DNA of 64,000 nucleotides from contig BJOX01000071.1 of the NCBI GenBank assembly GCA_009731375.1, forward strand, positions 423,154-487,153, in the 5' to 3' direction. Below are positions 48,970-62,048 of the stretch, in pieces. The translations under genes and the position numbers were made by a program. Origin of the DNA: Paulinella micropora (lineage: Eukaryota > Cercozoa > Imbricatea > Euglyphida). The notes under the pieces were generated by a model. That model saw nothing but the letters and a program-made list of their open reading frames with translations. It did not search any database and had not been told where the DNA came from. The stretch's first letter is position 1. The number at the start of each line of letters is the position of its first letter.

Positions 48970-50337
48970 TTACGCGAGACTACCGCCGTGCCCTTGCAGG
49001 AAAGGGCCGTGAATGTCTGCTCGTCTGGTGATGAGGCGGTGGACAGAGATGGGCCCGTTGAAGATGCGACAGGCCACGAGGTTTTGCTGGGTGAGTGACA
49101 TAGCGAAGTGGCTGGCCGCGTTCAAGACAGGTCCACTGCCACGGTGTGTGCCCAGCTGACAAGAAAGAGCCCGCGAATGCCGCTACCCTTACGAGTGAGA
49201 TCATACCAGCCCATCTTCTGGAGGGGGCGCAGAGAGTAGAGCGAGCCCGTGTCTGAGCACAGGAAGCCGCCCCCTATAAACTCCAAGAGCTGCTGGACCT
49301 CGCAGTAGCCTCCCAGCTTCTTGTGCAGGAGGTCAAGGTACTTGCCGGACGGACGGCAGCCAGCGGCGACCAACGCGTTGAAAAAGGCGTCCTGGACGCA
49401 GTAATAGCGGCCGCTGGAACGAGCTACCAGGCGGTATAGGTCGCCACGCGGGAAGGGATCCTGGCTGTCGTCCGCGCCGCTGCCCAGTGGCCAGTAAATA
49501 TCAGGTTTCCGACCATTCCTCTTGCGAAACACTGCTCGGCTGATGCACGCGTCGACCATATTCTCCCTCTCCTTGTGATCACGCTCTCTGCCTGGCTGGC
49601 CTGCAAACTCGTCCCTGAAGACCTTGATCGCGATGAGCTCTTGCACAGGTCTTTTCCCCAGAGGGTTTGCCTTGTCAGGAAAAGCGATGATGAACGAGTC
49701 TGTCTCCAAGTTGACTTCCAATTCCTCTTTGCCGGGGGTGGGAGGATGGGGCTGATTTTCCCAGTCGTATGCTATCCACAGAAAGCTCTCCATGCCAGGC
49801 AACGGTGCTTCCTGGCGAATGGACTGCCTAGCCTTCTTAGCTTCCCGTTCCAAATCCTCTGCCGACAGGTCTTGCAGCCGCTGCCATTCCTCGTCCTCTG
49901 GCCCGTCATCTGGTTGTTCGCCGATATGACCAGAGTCACACCCAAGCTCGGACATGTGATTATAATCGATAGCCAGGCGCAAGCAGGCCATCCGGGTCTG
50001 CTCCTGTTCAGACATCTTCTTTGCTTTCTTCTTCGCCCTCTTCTTCTCCTTCTTCTTCTTCCGCTTCTTGTCCGGGGCGGGCGAGGGTTGTGCATTTTTC
50101 GGGCCCCTGACGCGGTGCAGAGGGGTGTTCTCCTCTTTTCCAACCAGGGCCGCCCGCATTGGGCGCGGCAGCCTTAGCTGTTGAGCGAGTAACAATCTTT
50201 GCAGGGCCACCCGCATTGGGCGCGGCAGCCTTGCTCGGACTGGTCGTGACACCGACACTGCTACTGGTGCGTGCACTTCGGCGAAGCATCAAAGGCGTGG
50301 GCGAGACCAGAAACCACCAGGAGTCACAGTTTGGCAA
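48970..50337 (-). pseudogene. TIR-encoded cysteine-protease-like protein, right copy, frameshifted
   Basis: Counterpart of 9107-10534. GAG is retained where the left copy has TAG, so the middle frame is open from about 50140 to 49122. A 44-base deletion relative to the left copy (after GGPGW) throws the N-terminus out of frame, and a 13-base deletion after VAVDL ends the protein early, removing the LLLN segment. The Cys of YYCVQDAFFNAL and the His of HTVAVDL remain. Different lesions in the two copies suggest the gene is decaying independently after integration. ATG candidate at 50289. Confidence 0.7.
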
Positions 50338-50643
50338 GTAGTCAGTTTTTTGCCAAAAAAAATTAGTGGCTGGTATTTATCGCAAAAATAAGGAGAATCG
50401 CGCTTGTGGGTGGGTCAGGTGCCACCACCTACCACAAAAACATAGGTGGCACCAGTGACCGTAAAACACAGGTGGCACTAGTGACCACAAAAACAGTGTG
50501 ACATGAGAAAGTTGTGGTTGTGGATTTTGCAAATGCCATTTTTCCTGACATGGACAGGGACAAAAAGGCAACGGATTATCCCACCCCGGGCAAATTGGCA
50601 TCCTGTTCTTTCAGGCCAGTTGGTAAAATAAGACAGATTGATG

Positions 50644-51428
<785 letters not shown>

Positions 51429-51515
51429 NNNNNNNNNNNNNNNNNNNNNNNNNNNNNNNNNNNTTCAATGAAAATACTGGTCCAGACAGATCGGTATGTT
51501 CAATGAAAATACTAG

Positions 51516-51588
51516 TGGCACCGACGGGAATCGAACTGGCGACAGGGCCCAGATGGTAGAACTTGACCACTGGGCTATCACGGTGTCC

Positions 51589-51589
<1 letters not shown>
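51516..51589 (-). repeat. tRNA-derived SINE-like head
   Basis: Read on the minus strand, 74 bases start GGACACCGTGATAGCCCAGT and contain AGTGGTCAAG (D-arm and box A) and GTTCGATTCCCGTC (T-arm and box B), ending CGGTGCCA. The outer arms pair with one mismatch like an acceptor stem. It sits beside AAT repeats and a duplicated TTCAATGAAAATACT phrase, so a tRNA-derived SINE is more likely than a functional tRNA. The anticodon region is degenerate. Confidence 0.6.
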
Positions 51590-51651
<62 letters not shown>

Positions 51652-51918
51652 TTAATAATAATAATAATAATAGTAAAAAGTACCTTGTCTCATGAGCTCC
51701 AAAATCTCCTCTTGTGCAGCATTGAATATATTGGGAAAACTAATGAAACATATAGATAGATAGATAGATAGATAGATAGATCCAAAATCTTTTCTTGAGC
51801 AGCATTGAATATGTTGGGAAAACTAATGAAACAGAAAGATAGATTGATAGATAGATATATAGATCCAAAATCTATTCCTTGAGCAGCATTGAATATGTTG
51901 GGAAAACTAATGAAACAG

Positions 51919-52674
51919 ATGAAATATCGACTAATGTCAGAAAAAAGGAGCTTCTGATTTCGTCAACCAGGAAGTCTGTGGGTAAAGTATTAACCCGATG
52001 CCCAGCTAAGCCGTGATGTTTGCACGGAAGGGACTGATACAGGCAATACCAAAGCTCCCTAGTACCAGGCGGGGCCAGGGCTCGTTCCATAAAGCGCCCC
52101 TTGCAGAACGAGCTCCCACCTCCATTACAGAGGGCCCAGTAAGCAGATGGAGTTTCGAGACTGTTCGACAGTCTAGTATAAACTGACAGAGCACTGTGGG
52201 TTTTATTCCGGGCTCAACAAGCGAGAAAGGGCACCCTGAGGAAACAGGATTGTGCTTCCCGTCGCTATTTCGGCATGTGACTTATAGGCGTATGGCTAGG
52301 CACACATAAGGCACCCCACCACGGGCCCAGCACACCCACACCATCCCCTAATTCTCTGTCTGTCGACAGATGGCACCCATTTCAAAAAATCAAGCCCAAG
52401 AGAGGGTCAGTGACACCTCAAGTGGCCTTGGTTCATTCCGTAGAGTAAGTGATAAGATCAACTGATGAAATATCGACTAATGTCAGAAAAAAGGAGCTTC
52501 TGATTTCGTCAACCAGGAAGTCTGTGGGTAAAGTATTAACCCGATGCCCAGCTAAGCCGTGATGTTTGCACGGAAGGGACTGATACAGGCAATACCAAAA
52601 CTCCCTAGTACCAGGCGGGGCCAGGGCTCGTTCCATAAAGCGCCCCTTGCAGAACGAGCTCCCACCTCCATTAC

Positions 52675-52722
<48 letters not shown>

Positions 52723-52728
52723 AAGATC

Positions 52729-52765
<37 letters not shown>

Positions 52766-52842
52766 GTAGATAGGTAGATAGATAGATAGTTCCAAAATAT
52801 TTTCTTGAACAGCATTGAATATATTGGGAAAACTAAAGAAAC

Positions 52843-52900
<58 letters not shown>

Positions 52901-53325
52901 TTCCAAAACCTTTTCTTAAGCAGCATTGAATATATTGGGAAAACTAATGAAACAGATAGATGAAATATCGACTAATGTCAGAAAAAAGGAGCTTCTGATT
53001 TCGTCAACCAGGAAGTCTGTGGGTAAAGTATTAACCCGATGCCCAGCTAAGCCGTGATGTTTGCACGGAAGGGACTGATACAGGCAATACCAAAGCTCCC
53101 TAGTACCAGGCGGGGCCAGGGCTCGTTCCATAAAGCGCCCCTTGCAGAACGAGCTCCCACCTCCATTACAGAGGGCCCAGTAAGCAGATGGAGTTTCGAG
53201 ACTGTTCGACAGTCTAGTATAAACCGACAGAGCACTGTGGGTTTTATTCCGGGCTCAACAAGCGAGAAAGGGCACCCTGAGAGAACAGGATTGTGCTTCC
53301 CGTCGCTATTTCGGCATGTGACTTA
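51919..53325. repeat. Dispersed/tandem repeat of about 370 bp, three copies
   Basis: A unit starting GATGAAATATCGACTAATGT and containing AAGCCGTGATGTTTGCACGG occurs at 51919, 52464 (truncated at 52675 by a GATA array) and 52959-53325. Copies are nearly identical and separated by GATA runs and a second unit (TTTTCTTGAGCAGCATTGAA). Copies A and C share a distal part (CAGAGGGCCCAGTAAGCAGA to GGCATGTGACTTA). No coding capacity; short frames in it repeat in all copies. Confidence 0.85.
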
Positions 53326-56267
<2,942 letters not shown>

Positions 56268-56339
56268 AGGTCATTTATGTATATACGGCTGTTTATCCGC
56301 AAAGTATAAAACAAGCCGTTAAAATGTGTAAACCAACAC

Positions 56340-57660
56340 TGGACTTATAGAAAAAAGTGTCCAACTCTTGTAAAAACCGACGAAGGTTTTCCAAAAATCA
56401 ACCAACTAAGCACATTTAGAAAGAATTAAGACATATTAAGCACATAGTCCATATNNNNNNNNNNNNNNNNNNNNNNNNNNNNNNNNNNNNNNNNNNNNNN
56501 NNNNNNNNNNNNNNNNNNNNNNNNNNNNNNNNNNNNNNNNNNNNNNNNNNNNNNNNNNNNNNNNNNNNNNNNNNNNNNNNNNNNNNNNNNNNNNNNNNNN
56601 NNNNNNNNNNNNNNNNNNNNNNNNNNNNNNNNNNNNNNNNNNNNNNNNNNNNNNNNNNNNNNNNNNNNNNNNNNNNNNNNNNNNNNNNNNNNNNNNNNNN
56701 NNNNNNNNNNNNNNNNNNNNNNNNNNNNNNNNNNNNNNNNNNNNNNNNNNNNNNNNNNNNNNNNNNNNNNNNNNNNNNNNNNNNNNNNNNNNNNNNNNNN
56801 NNNNNNNNNNNNNNNNNNNNNNNNNNNNNNNNNNNNNNNNNNNNNNNNNNNNNNNNNNNNNNNNNNNNNNNNNNNNNNNNNNNNNNNNNNNNNNNNNNNN
56901 NNNNNNNNNNNNNNNNNNNNNNNNNNNNNNNNNNNNNNNNNNNNNNNNNNNNNNNNNNNNNNNNNNNNNNNNNNNNNNNNNNNNNNNNNNNNNNNNNNNN
57001 NNNNNNNNNNNNNNNNNNNNNNNNNNNNNNNNNNNNNNNNNNNNNNNNNNNNNNNNNNNNNNNNNNNNNNNNNNNNNNNNNNNNNNNNNNNNNNNNNNNN
57101 NNNNNNNNNNNNNNNNNNNNNNNNNNNNNNNNNNNNNNNNNNNNNNNNNNNNNNNNNNNNNNNNNNNNNNNNNNNNNNNNNNNNNNNNNNNNNNNNNNNN
57201 GGGGGGGGGGGGGGGGGGGGTTGGGGGGGATAATATGAGAGAAAAAAATGTAGTGCTTATGTAGTGCTTGTTGAGCACAAAAAGCAGTCCTGTTTCTTTT
57301 TGTGTATATGAGCACGGGAGAGAGAGTTTTTATTAAATACCGCTTTCTACATAGTGGCCAACCCTTAGGTTGGACACGGACGACCTCAGTTTTTGAAGGT
57401 TGGACACTTTTTATTATGTTTTTTAAAGGATTTTATATATTATTACTCTTACTATTAATCTTTTTTTTATCTGTCCAAGGTGTCCAACCTTATAAGAGAA
57501 AAATAAAAAAAAAGTATGTCCCCCGTTTATGGGAGGGGGACAGGGAAAAGCTTTGGAAAAATGGAGTCAAAGGTCGGACAGGGGGCAGGAAGATGAATTT
57601 TAATAAATCTCCCTCTGCTCTCTCTCGCAGTTGTCCGACCTTTAGCCAACGTGTGGTGAT
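56340..57660. repeat. GGTTGGACAC-type inverted repeat motifs at left end of element 2
   Basis: Occurrences on both strands: AGTGTCCAAC at 56340, AGGTTGGACAC at about 57368 and 57398, GGTGTCCAACC at 57478, AAGGTCGGACAG at 57570 and TTGTCCGACCTT at 57632. Pairs in opposite orientation could form hairpins. They may belong to a terminal repeat or an origin; a gap of 746 N hides part. Confidence 0.6.
56455..57200. other. Assembly gap (N)
   Basis: 746 unknown bases in the left part of element 2, followed by a 20-base G homopolymer. A gene could be hidden here. Confidence 1.
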
Positions 57661-57688
57661 GGAACTCCAGTGGAAATCTAATGATTAA
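57416..57688 (+). CDS. Possible small membrane-anchored protein
   Basis: 90 residues from ATG 57416. It has a strongly hydrophobic N-terminal segment (FYILLLLLLIFFLSV) and then a Lys-rich part. It overlaps the GGTTGGACAC repeat motifs, so it may be spurious. No family recognised. Confidence 0.25.
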   Translation: MFFKGFYILLLLLLIFFLSVQGVQPYKRKIKKKYVPRLWEGDREKLWKNGVKGRTGGRKMNFNKSPSALSRSCPTFSQRVVMELQWKSND

Positions 57689-57734
57689 ACAATTTTGATT
57701 TAAATAATTAAAACAATATAATTATATATATAAC

Positions 57735-57964
57735 ATGCCGAGACAAAAGAAATATAACACGCCCGACGAACGGGTATTAATAAGGAGGGAAAGGGCGAGT
57801 GCTTACTTGAAGGCACACCCGATAAGAACCGAGCAAATGCCAAGGCTTACTACCACAAAAATAAGGAAAAAATTAAGGCACAGCGGAAGGAGCGATACGA
57901 AAAACAAAAGGAAGAATTGATAAGTTTGAGGCGATTGCGGGATAGTCTGGCGGTAAATATATAA
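57735..57964 (+). pseudogene. Small charged protein split by a frameshift
   Basis: ATG 57735 opens MPRQKKYNTPDERVLIRRER. Around 57825-57830 the plausible coding switches frame and continues as AYYHKNKEKIKAQRKERYEK to SLAVNI and a TAA at 57964. Highly charged, Lys/Arg/Glu-rich helical proteins of this style are common small genes in Polinton-like viruses. A single missing base would explain the break. Function unknown. Confidence 0.55.
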
Positions 57965-58001
57965 ATTATTTTATATATAAGTATATCATGGTAGATATAC
58001 T

Positions 58002-60647
58002 ATGGACACTAGACTGCTGATGACACGCCCATACTGGGCACAGGAAGATTTACAATTACACATTGATTACACGGAGGGAAATTATTTTTTAAATTTAATC
58101 AATGCTGTCCGTTTTGTTGCCCCCGACGGCCGATGGGACACTAATCACTGGCAGGTGGCACGTATGTTGAAAGGTGGCACGGAGAGTTATTGTTGTTGCG
58201 GACACATAATTACAAAGAACTTCATAATCAAGCACAGGACGAGTGGTGCTGAGATGATTGTTGGCTCTCATTGTGTCAAGAGGTTTAATAATCGTAGAAT
58301 GAATGAAGAGTTGTCGTTTCTAGTTAGACTTAACGACCCCAATGTTAAATTTTGTAGCCACTGCGAAAGTAAAAGGGCGATTTCAAAAAATATAATAGCA
58401 CGATACCCGAACAAGGACAAATACTACCATACGACATGTATGCGAAAGGCNNNNNNNNNNNNNNNNNNNNNNNNNNNNNNNNNNNNNNNNNNNNNNNNNN
58501 NNNNNNNNNNNNNNNNNNNNNNNNNNNNNNNNNNNNNNNNNNNNNNNNNNNNNNNNNNNNNNNNNNNNNNNNNNNNNNNNNNNNNNNNNNNNNNNNNNNN
58601 NNNNNNNNNNNNNNNNNNNNNNNNNNNNNNNNNNNNNNNNNNNNNNNNNNNNNNNNNNNNNNNNNNNNNNNNNNNNNNNNNNNNNNNNNNNNNNNNNNNN
58701 NNNNNNNNNNNNNNNNNNNNNNNNNNNNNNNNNNNNNNNNNNNNNNNNNNNNNNNNNNNNNNNNNNNNNNNNNNNNNNNNNNNNNNNNNNNNNNNNNNNN
58801 NNNNNNNNNNNNNNNNNNNNNNNNNNNNNNNNNNNNNNNNNNNNNNNNNNNNNNNNNNNNNNNNNNNNNNNNNNNNNNNNNNNNNNNNNNNNNNNNNNNN
58901 NNNNNNNNNNNNNNNNNNNNNNNNNNNNNNNNNNNNNNNNNNNNNNNNNNNNNNNNNNNNNNNNNNNNNNNNNNNNNNNNNNNNNNNNNNNNNNNNNNNN
59001 NNNNNNNNNNNNNNNNNNNNNNNNNNNNNNNNNNNNNNNNNNNNNNNNNNNNNNNNNNNNNNNNNNNNNNNNNNNNNNNNNNNNNNNNNNNNNNNNNNNN
59101 NNNNNNNNNNNNNNNNNNNNNNNNNNNNNNNNNNNNNNNNNNNNNNNNNNNNNNNNNNNNNNNNNNNNNNNNNNNNNNNNNNNNNNNNNNNNNNNNNNNN
59201 NNNNACTATTGATGACTTACGGCGACTTGGCAGTGAGTGTAAGACGATTGAAAAATTCAAAGATTTTCTAGAAACCGCTTTGGCATGGATGAACAAATCA
59301 TATTGTTTTGCTAACTTGGCAAAGCCAACCATAATTGAAGAATACGTTGATGCTAGGGATAAAATGGTGTTTCGTTATAAAACAGAGACTGCAATGGAGG
59401 CCTTCTTCAAAAACAAAAGAATAACGACTAATCTTTCAAAGGAAAACTGGATGGCACTAGGCAAAAACCCCGCCACATTGAATGTTGTTGATTTATACAA
59501 AATGTGGAATACTCACCCGAAACGACGAGAGGTAAATGATATTATCTTTGACCCCAAGGCATACTTTGATGACAACAAAAAAGGATTTTACAATTTATTC
59601 AAAGGATTTGCAGTCCCCTCCGACACATTGCACGATGTGAAATCATTTACTCCGGAAGAAGAGAAAAACGAAGCATTCTTTCAACATATTTTAAACAGAT
59701 GGTGCGGTGGAGACCAAAATGTCTATAAAAAGGTTTTAGATATGTTTGCACACATTTACCAAAAGCCGTGGGAGAAATTACATTTATCTTTGGTGCTAAC
59801 CAGCACAGAACGAGCAGGAAAGGGTATTATCCTTGAAATATTCAAAGATATTATTGGTGGCGAATATTACTTTCAGCCCTCCGATGTGAAAGAAGTATTG
59901 GGAGACTTCAATGCACAACTAGCACGGGCTATAGTCGTATATATGGACGAAATGGTGTGGGGTGGTGATAAGGAACGAGCGGGCACTATTAAGAAAATGG
60001 TATCCGAAAATACACTCACTCTCAAACAAAAATATTTACCAAATCTCACATTAGAAAATATCTTCTTCTTGGTGCTTGCTTCTAACGAAGAATGGGTTGT
60101 CCCCGCAGGAACAACGGAGCAACGATGGCTGGTATTGGAAGTATCGGACGAATTGGCACTAATGAAAGAAAACGAAAAAAGAAAAGTGATTGCGGATATT
60201 CGTGCAATTGACCGACAGCGACTGGCGAAGTTTCTTGCCGAACGAGACCTTAGCACTTTTAATGATCGCGAGACGATATTAACAGGCGGACTACGACAAC
60301 AAAAAGCAAAAACATTATCTAAAATAAGAAAGTGGTGGTTGGATTGTTTAAACGATGGCCATATTTCAAGCGGAATGCCAGAAATACAATTTGGAGATGA
60401 AGTTTTAAAAGAAGTAATGTATGACATATACAAATCAAATATTAATGACCCTCATACTTCGCAGACAAGTTTCTGGATGCAAATGAAAAAACTGATCCCC
60501 GATGCAAGGGAAACAAAGAAAACCATAGGTGGAAGGAGACCAAGATTTATACAATTACCCTCTCTGGAAGAATGCCAGAACACATGGCGAACTATTTATG
60601 GAGACCAAGAATGGCGATTTAGCACACAGGACGACGACGATGAATAA
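58002..60647 (+). CDS. SF3 (D5-type) helicase with N-terminal zinc motifs, contains gap
   Basis: 881 residues including 251 unknown ones. The gap (58451-59204) has a size that keeps the frame. The N-terminal part has YCCCGH, HCVKRF, CSHCESKR and HTTC, probably zinc-binding and of a type seen in small-virus primase/helicase proteins. After the gap, Walker A is TERAGKGIILEIF (about residue 605), Walker B is AIVVYMDEMVWGG (about 645), and motif C is FFLVLASNEEW (about 690) followed by the Arg region TTEQRWLVLEV. It drives DNA unwinding for replication. A primase part may lie in the gap. Confidence 0.85.
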   Translation: MDTRLLMTRPYWAQEDLQLHIDYTEGNYFLNLINAVRFVAPDGRWDTNHWQVARMLKGGTESYCCCGHIITKNFIIKHRTSGAEMIVGSHCVKRFNNRRMNEELSFLVRLNDPNVKFCSHCESKRAISKNIIARYPNKDKYYHTTCMRKXXXXXXXXXXXXXXXXXXXXXXXXXXXXXXXXXXXXXXXXXXXXXXXXXXXXXXXXXXXXXXXXXXXXXXXXXXXXXXXXXXXXXXXXXXXXXXXXXXXXXXXXXXXXXXXXXXXXXXXXXXXXXXXXXXXXXXXXXXXXXXXXXXXXXXXXXXXXXXXXXXXXXXXXXXXXXXXXXXXXXXXXXXXXXXXXXXXXXXXXXXXXXXXXXXXXXXXXXXXXXXXXXXXXXXXXXXXXXXXXXXXXXXXXXXXXTIDDLRRLGSECKTIEKFKDFLETALAWMNKSYCFANLAKPTIIEEYVDARDKMVFRYKTETAMEAFFKNKRITTNLSKENWMALGKNPATLNVVDLYKMWNTHPKRREVNDIIFDPKAYFDDNKKGFYNLFKGFAVPSDTLHDVKSFTPEEEKNEAFFQHILNRWCGGDQNVYKKVLDMFAHIYQKPWEKLHLSLVLTSTERAGKGIILEIFKDIIGGEYYFQPSDVKEVLGDFNAQLARAIVVYMDEMVWGGDKERAGTIKKMVSENTLTLKQKYLPNLTLENIFFLVLASNEEWVVPAGTTEQRWLVLEVSDELALMKENEKRKVIADIRAIDRQRLAKFLAERDLSTFNDRETILTGGLRQQKAKTLSKIRKWWLDCLNDGHISSGMPEIQFGDEVLKEVMYDIYKSNINDPHTSQTSFWMQMKKLIPDARETKKTIGGRRPRFIQLPSLEECQNTWRTIYGDQEWRFSTQDDDDE

Positions 60648-60652
60648 ACAAT

Positions 60653-60675
60653 AATACCAGTTGGTATTTTTTTTC
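60653..60675 (+). terminator. Hairpin followed by T run after helicase gene
   Basis: AATACCA-GT-TGGTATT forms a perfect 7-bp stem with a 2-base loop, directly followed by T8. It starts 6 bases after the helicase stop. Hairpin 3' end signals of this kind are known in mimiviruses and virophages, which makes an mRNA-end function plausible here. Confidence 0.5.
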
Positions 60676-60691
60676 TTCAATCTTATATAGT

Positions 60692-61044
60692 ATGAGCACA
60701 AAGCAATTCTACCTTGACGAGATCGCCAAATGGGAGATTGATAGCAATGTTAAGAAACCGACCATTAAATGGACGAAACCCGAAATTGTATCATTTTATG
60801 AACAATACAAACCCCGCGGTGGCGACAATGTAAAAGTAGAAATGCCGTCGGCCACTACACTGGAAAACATAGTTAGCAGTATGGCAGAGGAGGAAAGCAC
60901 TCCATTCAAAACTGCGGATTTAGTAGAAACAGGCATTACGGAAATCAAGGCTAATGTAGGAGAAGAATTGGCGAAAAAAGAAATGCCTGTTTTGGAAGCA
61001 TCTACGCCACCAAATGAGAAGAAAACACCGATTAAAGCAAAGCG
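60692..61044 (+). CDS. Unknown charged protein, truncated by gap
   Basis: At least 117 residues from ATG 60692 (MSTKQFYLDEIAKWEIDSNV). Starts behind a TATATAGT stretch. Lys/Glu-rich with the segment IKWTKPEIVSFYEQYKPRGG. Reads into the gap with no stop. No family recognised. Confidence 0.65.
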
Positions 61045-61564
61045 NNNNNNNNNNNNNNNNNNNNNNNNNNNNNNNNNNNNNNNNNNNNNNNNNNNNNNNN
61101 NNNNNNNNNNNNNNNNNNNNNNNNNNNNNNNNNNNNNNNNNNNNNNNNNNNNNNNNNNNNNNNNNNNNNNNNNNNNNNNNNNNNNNNNNNNNNNNNNNNN
61201 NNNNNNNNNNNNNNNNNNNNNNNNNNNNNNNNNNNNNNNNNNNNNNNNNNNNNNNNNNNNNNNNNNNNNNNNNNNNNNNNNNNNNNNNNNNNNNNNNNNN
61301 NNNNNNNNNNNNNNNNNNNNNNNNNNNNNNNNNNNNNNNNNNNNNNNNNNNNNNNNNNNNNNNNNNNNNNNNNNNNNNNNNNNNNNNNNNNNNNNNNNNN
61401 NNNNNNNNNNNNNNNNNNNNNNNNNNNNNNNNNNNNNNNNNNNNNNNNNNNNNNNNNNNNNNNNNNNNNNNNNNNNNNNNNNNNNNNNNNNNNNNNNNNN
61501 NNNNNNNNNNNNNNNNNNNNNNNNNNNNNNNNNNNNNNNNNNNNNNNNNNNNNNNNNNNNNNNN
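61045..61564. other. Assembly gap (N)
   Basis: 520 unknown bases between the charged gene on the plus strand and a minus-strand gene, whose 3' ends are hidden. Confidence 1.
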
Positions 61565-61887
61565 GTCATCTGCCAAGTCATATTCATTTGAACTCCATAT
61601 CTTTGGATTAGCCACACACAATCAAAAGACTTATAATCAATGGCGGTTGTATAATTTAGCACTTCGGTATAGTAATCATATGTATTCGTGCCATCTGTGA
61701 TATGAAACCAAAATTCAAAAGTGGCAATGCCAGTCGGAGCGGGTAAATTCAATGAACCACGAAATGATACATTAATGAAATAACCATATCCTAAACTTGA
61801 TATGGTTTTGCTTCCATACCCGCCCGTACATAGAGTGGTAAATGTGGAACTCGTCATCCATGACCTAAGGTCAAGACCAACATACAT
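61565..61887 (-). CDS. Beta-rich protein, truncated by gap
   Basis: At least 107 residues from ATG 61887 (MYVGLDLRSWMTSSTF) into the gap. Aromatic and Gly-rich with FEFWFHITDGTNTYDYYTEV, typical of a structural beta protein. No stop in about 320 bases of AT-rich DNA supports a real gene. The start overlaps the small minus-strand frame at 61871-61981 in another register, so a frameshift may separate it from a true N-terminus further upstream. Function unknown, possibly a fibre partner. Confidence 0.5.
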
Positions 61888-61981
61888 TTTGAATGTTTCT
61901 TGTTAATGTCGGGGTAGCCACGACCGCAATTGTTTTTGTGTCAATAGATTGTTGCTCTTGCGAACGGCCAAATATATTCAT
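61871..61981 (-). CDS. 36-residue frame, possible N-terminus of the 61887 gene
   Basis: ATG 61981 after an A7 run opens MNIFGRSQEQQSIDTKTIAV and stops at 61871 in a frame one base off from the gene at 61887. It may be the real start of that gene with a frame break near 61885, or a separate micro-gene. It is divergent from the fibre gene at 62049. Confidence 0.35.
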   Translation of the reverse strand: MNIFGRSQEQQSIDTKTIAVVATPTLTRNIQNVCWS

Positions 61982-62048
61982 TTTTTTGAGACTAAATGTA
62001 TATCTATCTTATATTATCAGATTTATTATAAAATAATAGAATTTAAAT

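Larger units (their letters stand above)
8780..50674. mobile_element. Element 1: TIR-bounded endogenous NCLDV-like virus, about 42 kb
   Basis: A GC-rich, densely coding block lies between inverted repeats of about 2.4 kb and is surrounded by non-coding host satellites. It carries virus core genes: major capsid, penton-like protein, A32-type ATPase, VLTF3-like factor, D5-like helicase and both RNR subunits. No RNA polymerase or capping enzyme is visible, so transcription probably depends on the host nucleus. The outer ends fall in TA/CATA repeats, so a target duplication cannot be resolved. From memory the size and gene set best match the Yaravirus/Pleurochrysis endemic virus (mriyavirus) group. 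Assembly as a free virus wrongly scaffolded into host DNA is an alternative, but the same satellite flanks both ends. Confidence 0.85.
48252..50674. repeat. Right terminal inverted repeat
   Basis: Reverse complement of the left repeat, with lesions of its own (44-, 13- and 3-base deletions in the coding part). The inner boundary is CCGGCCCGGCTATTGCC and the outer boundary is a TA run after AAATAAGACAGATTGATG. A gap of 54 N (48532-48585) interrupts the tandem-repeat part, where C and T homopolymers abut it. Confidence 0.9.

Noticed and set aside
51919-53235. Repeated ORFs with [23 protein letters not shown] start
   Set aside because: The same short frame occurs in each copy of the dispersed repeat and is cut by GATA arrays; no family recognised and no sign of selection.
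57302-57415. Upstream extension of the 57416 frame
   Set aside because: It runs through the GGTTGGACAC repeat motifs and lacks coding-like composition.
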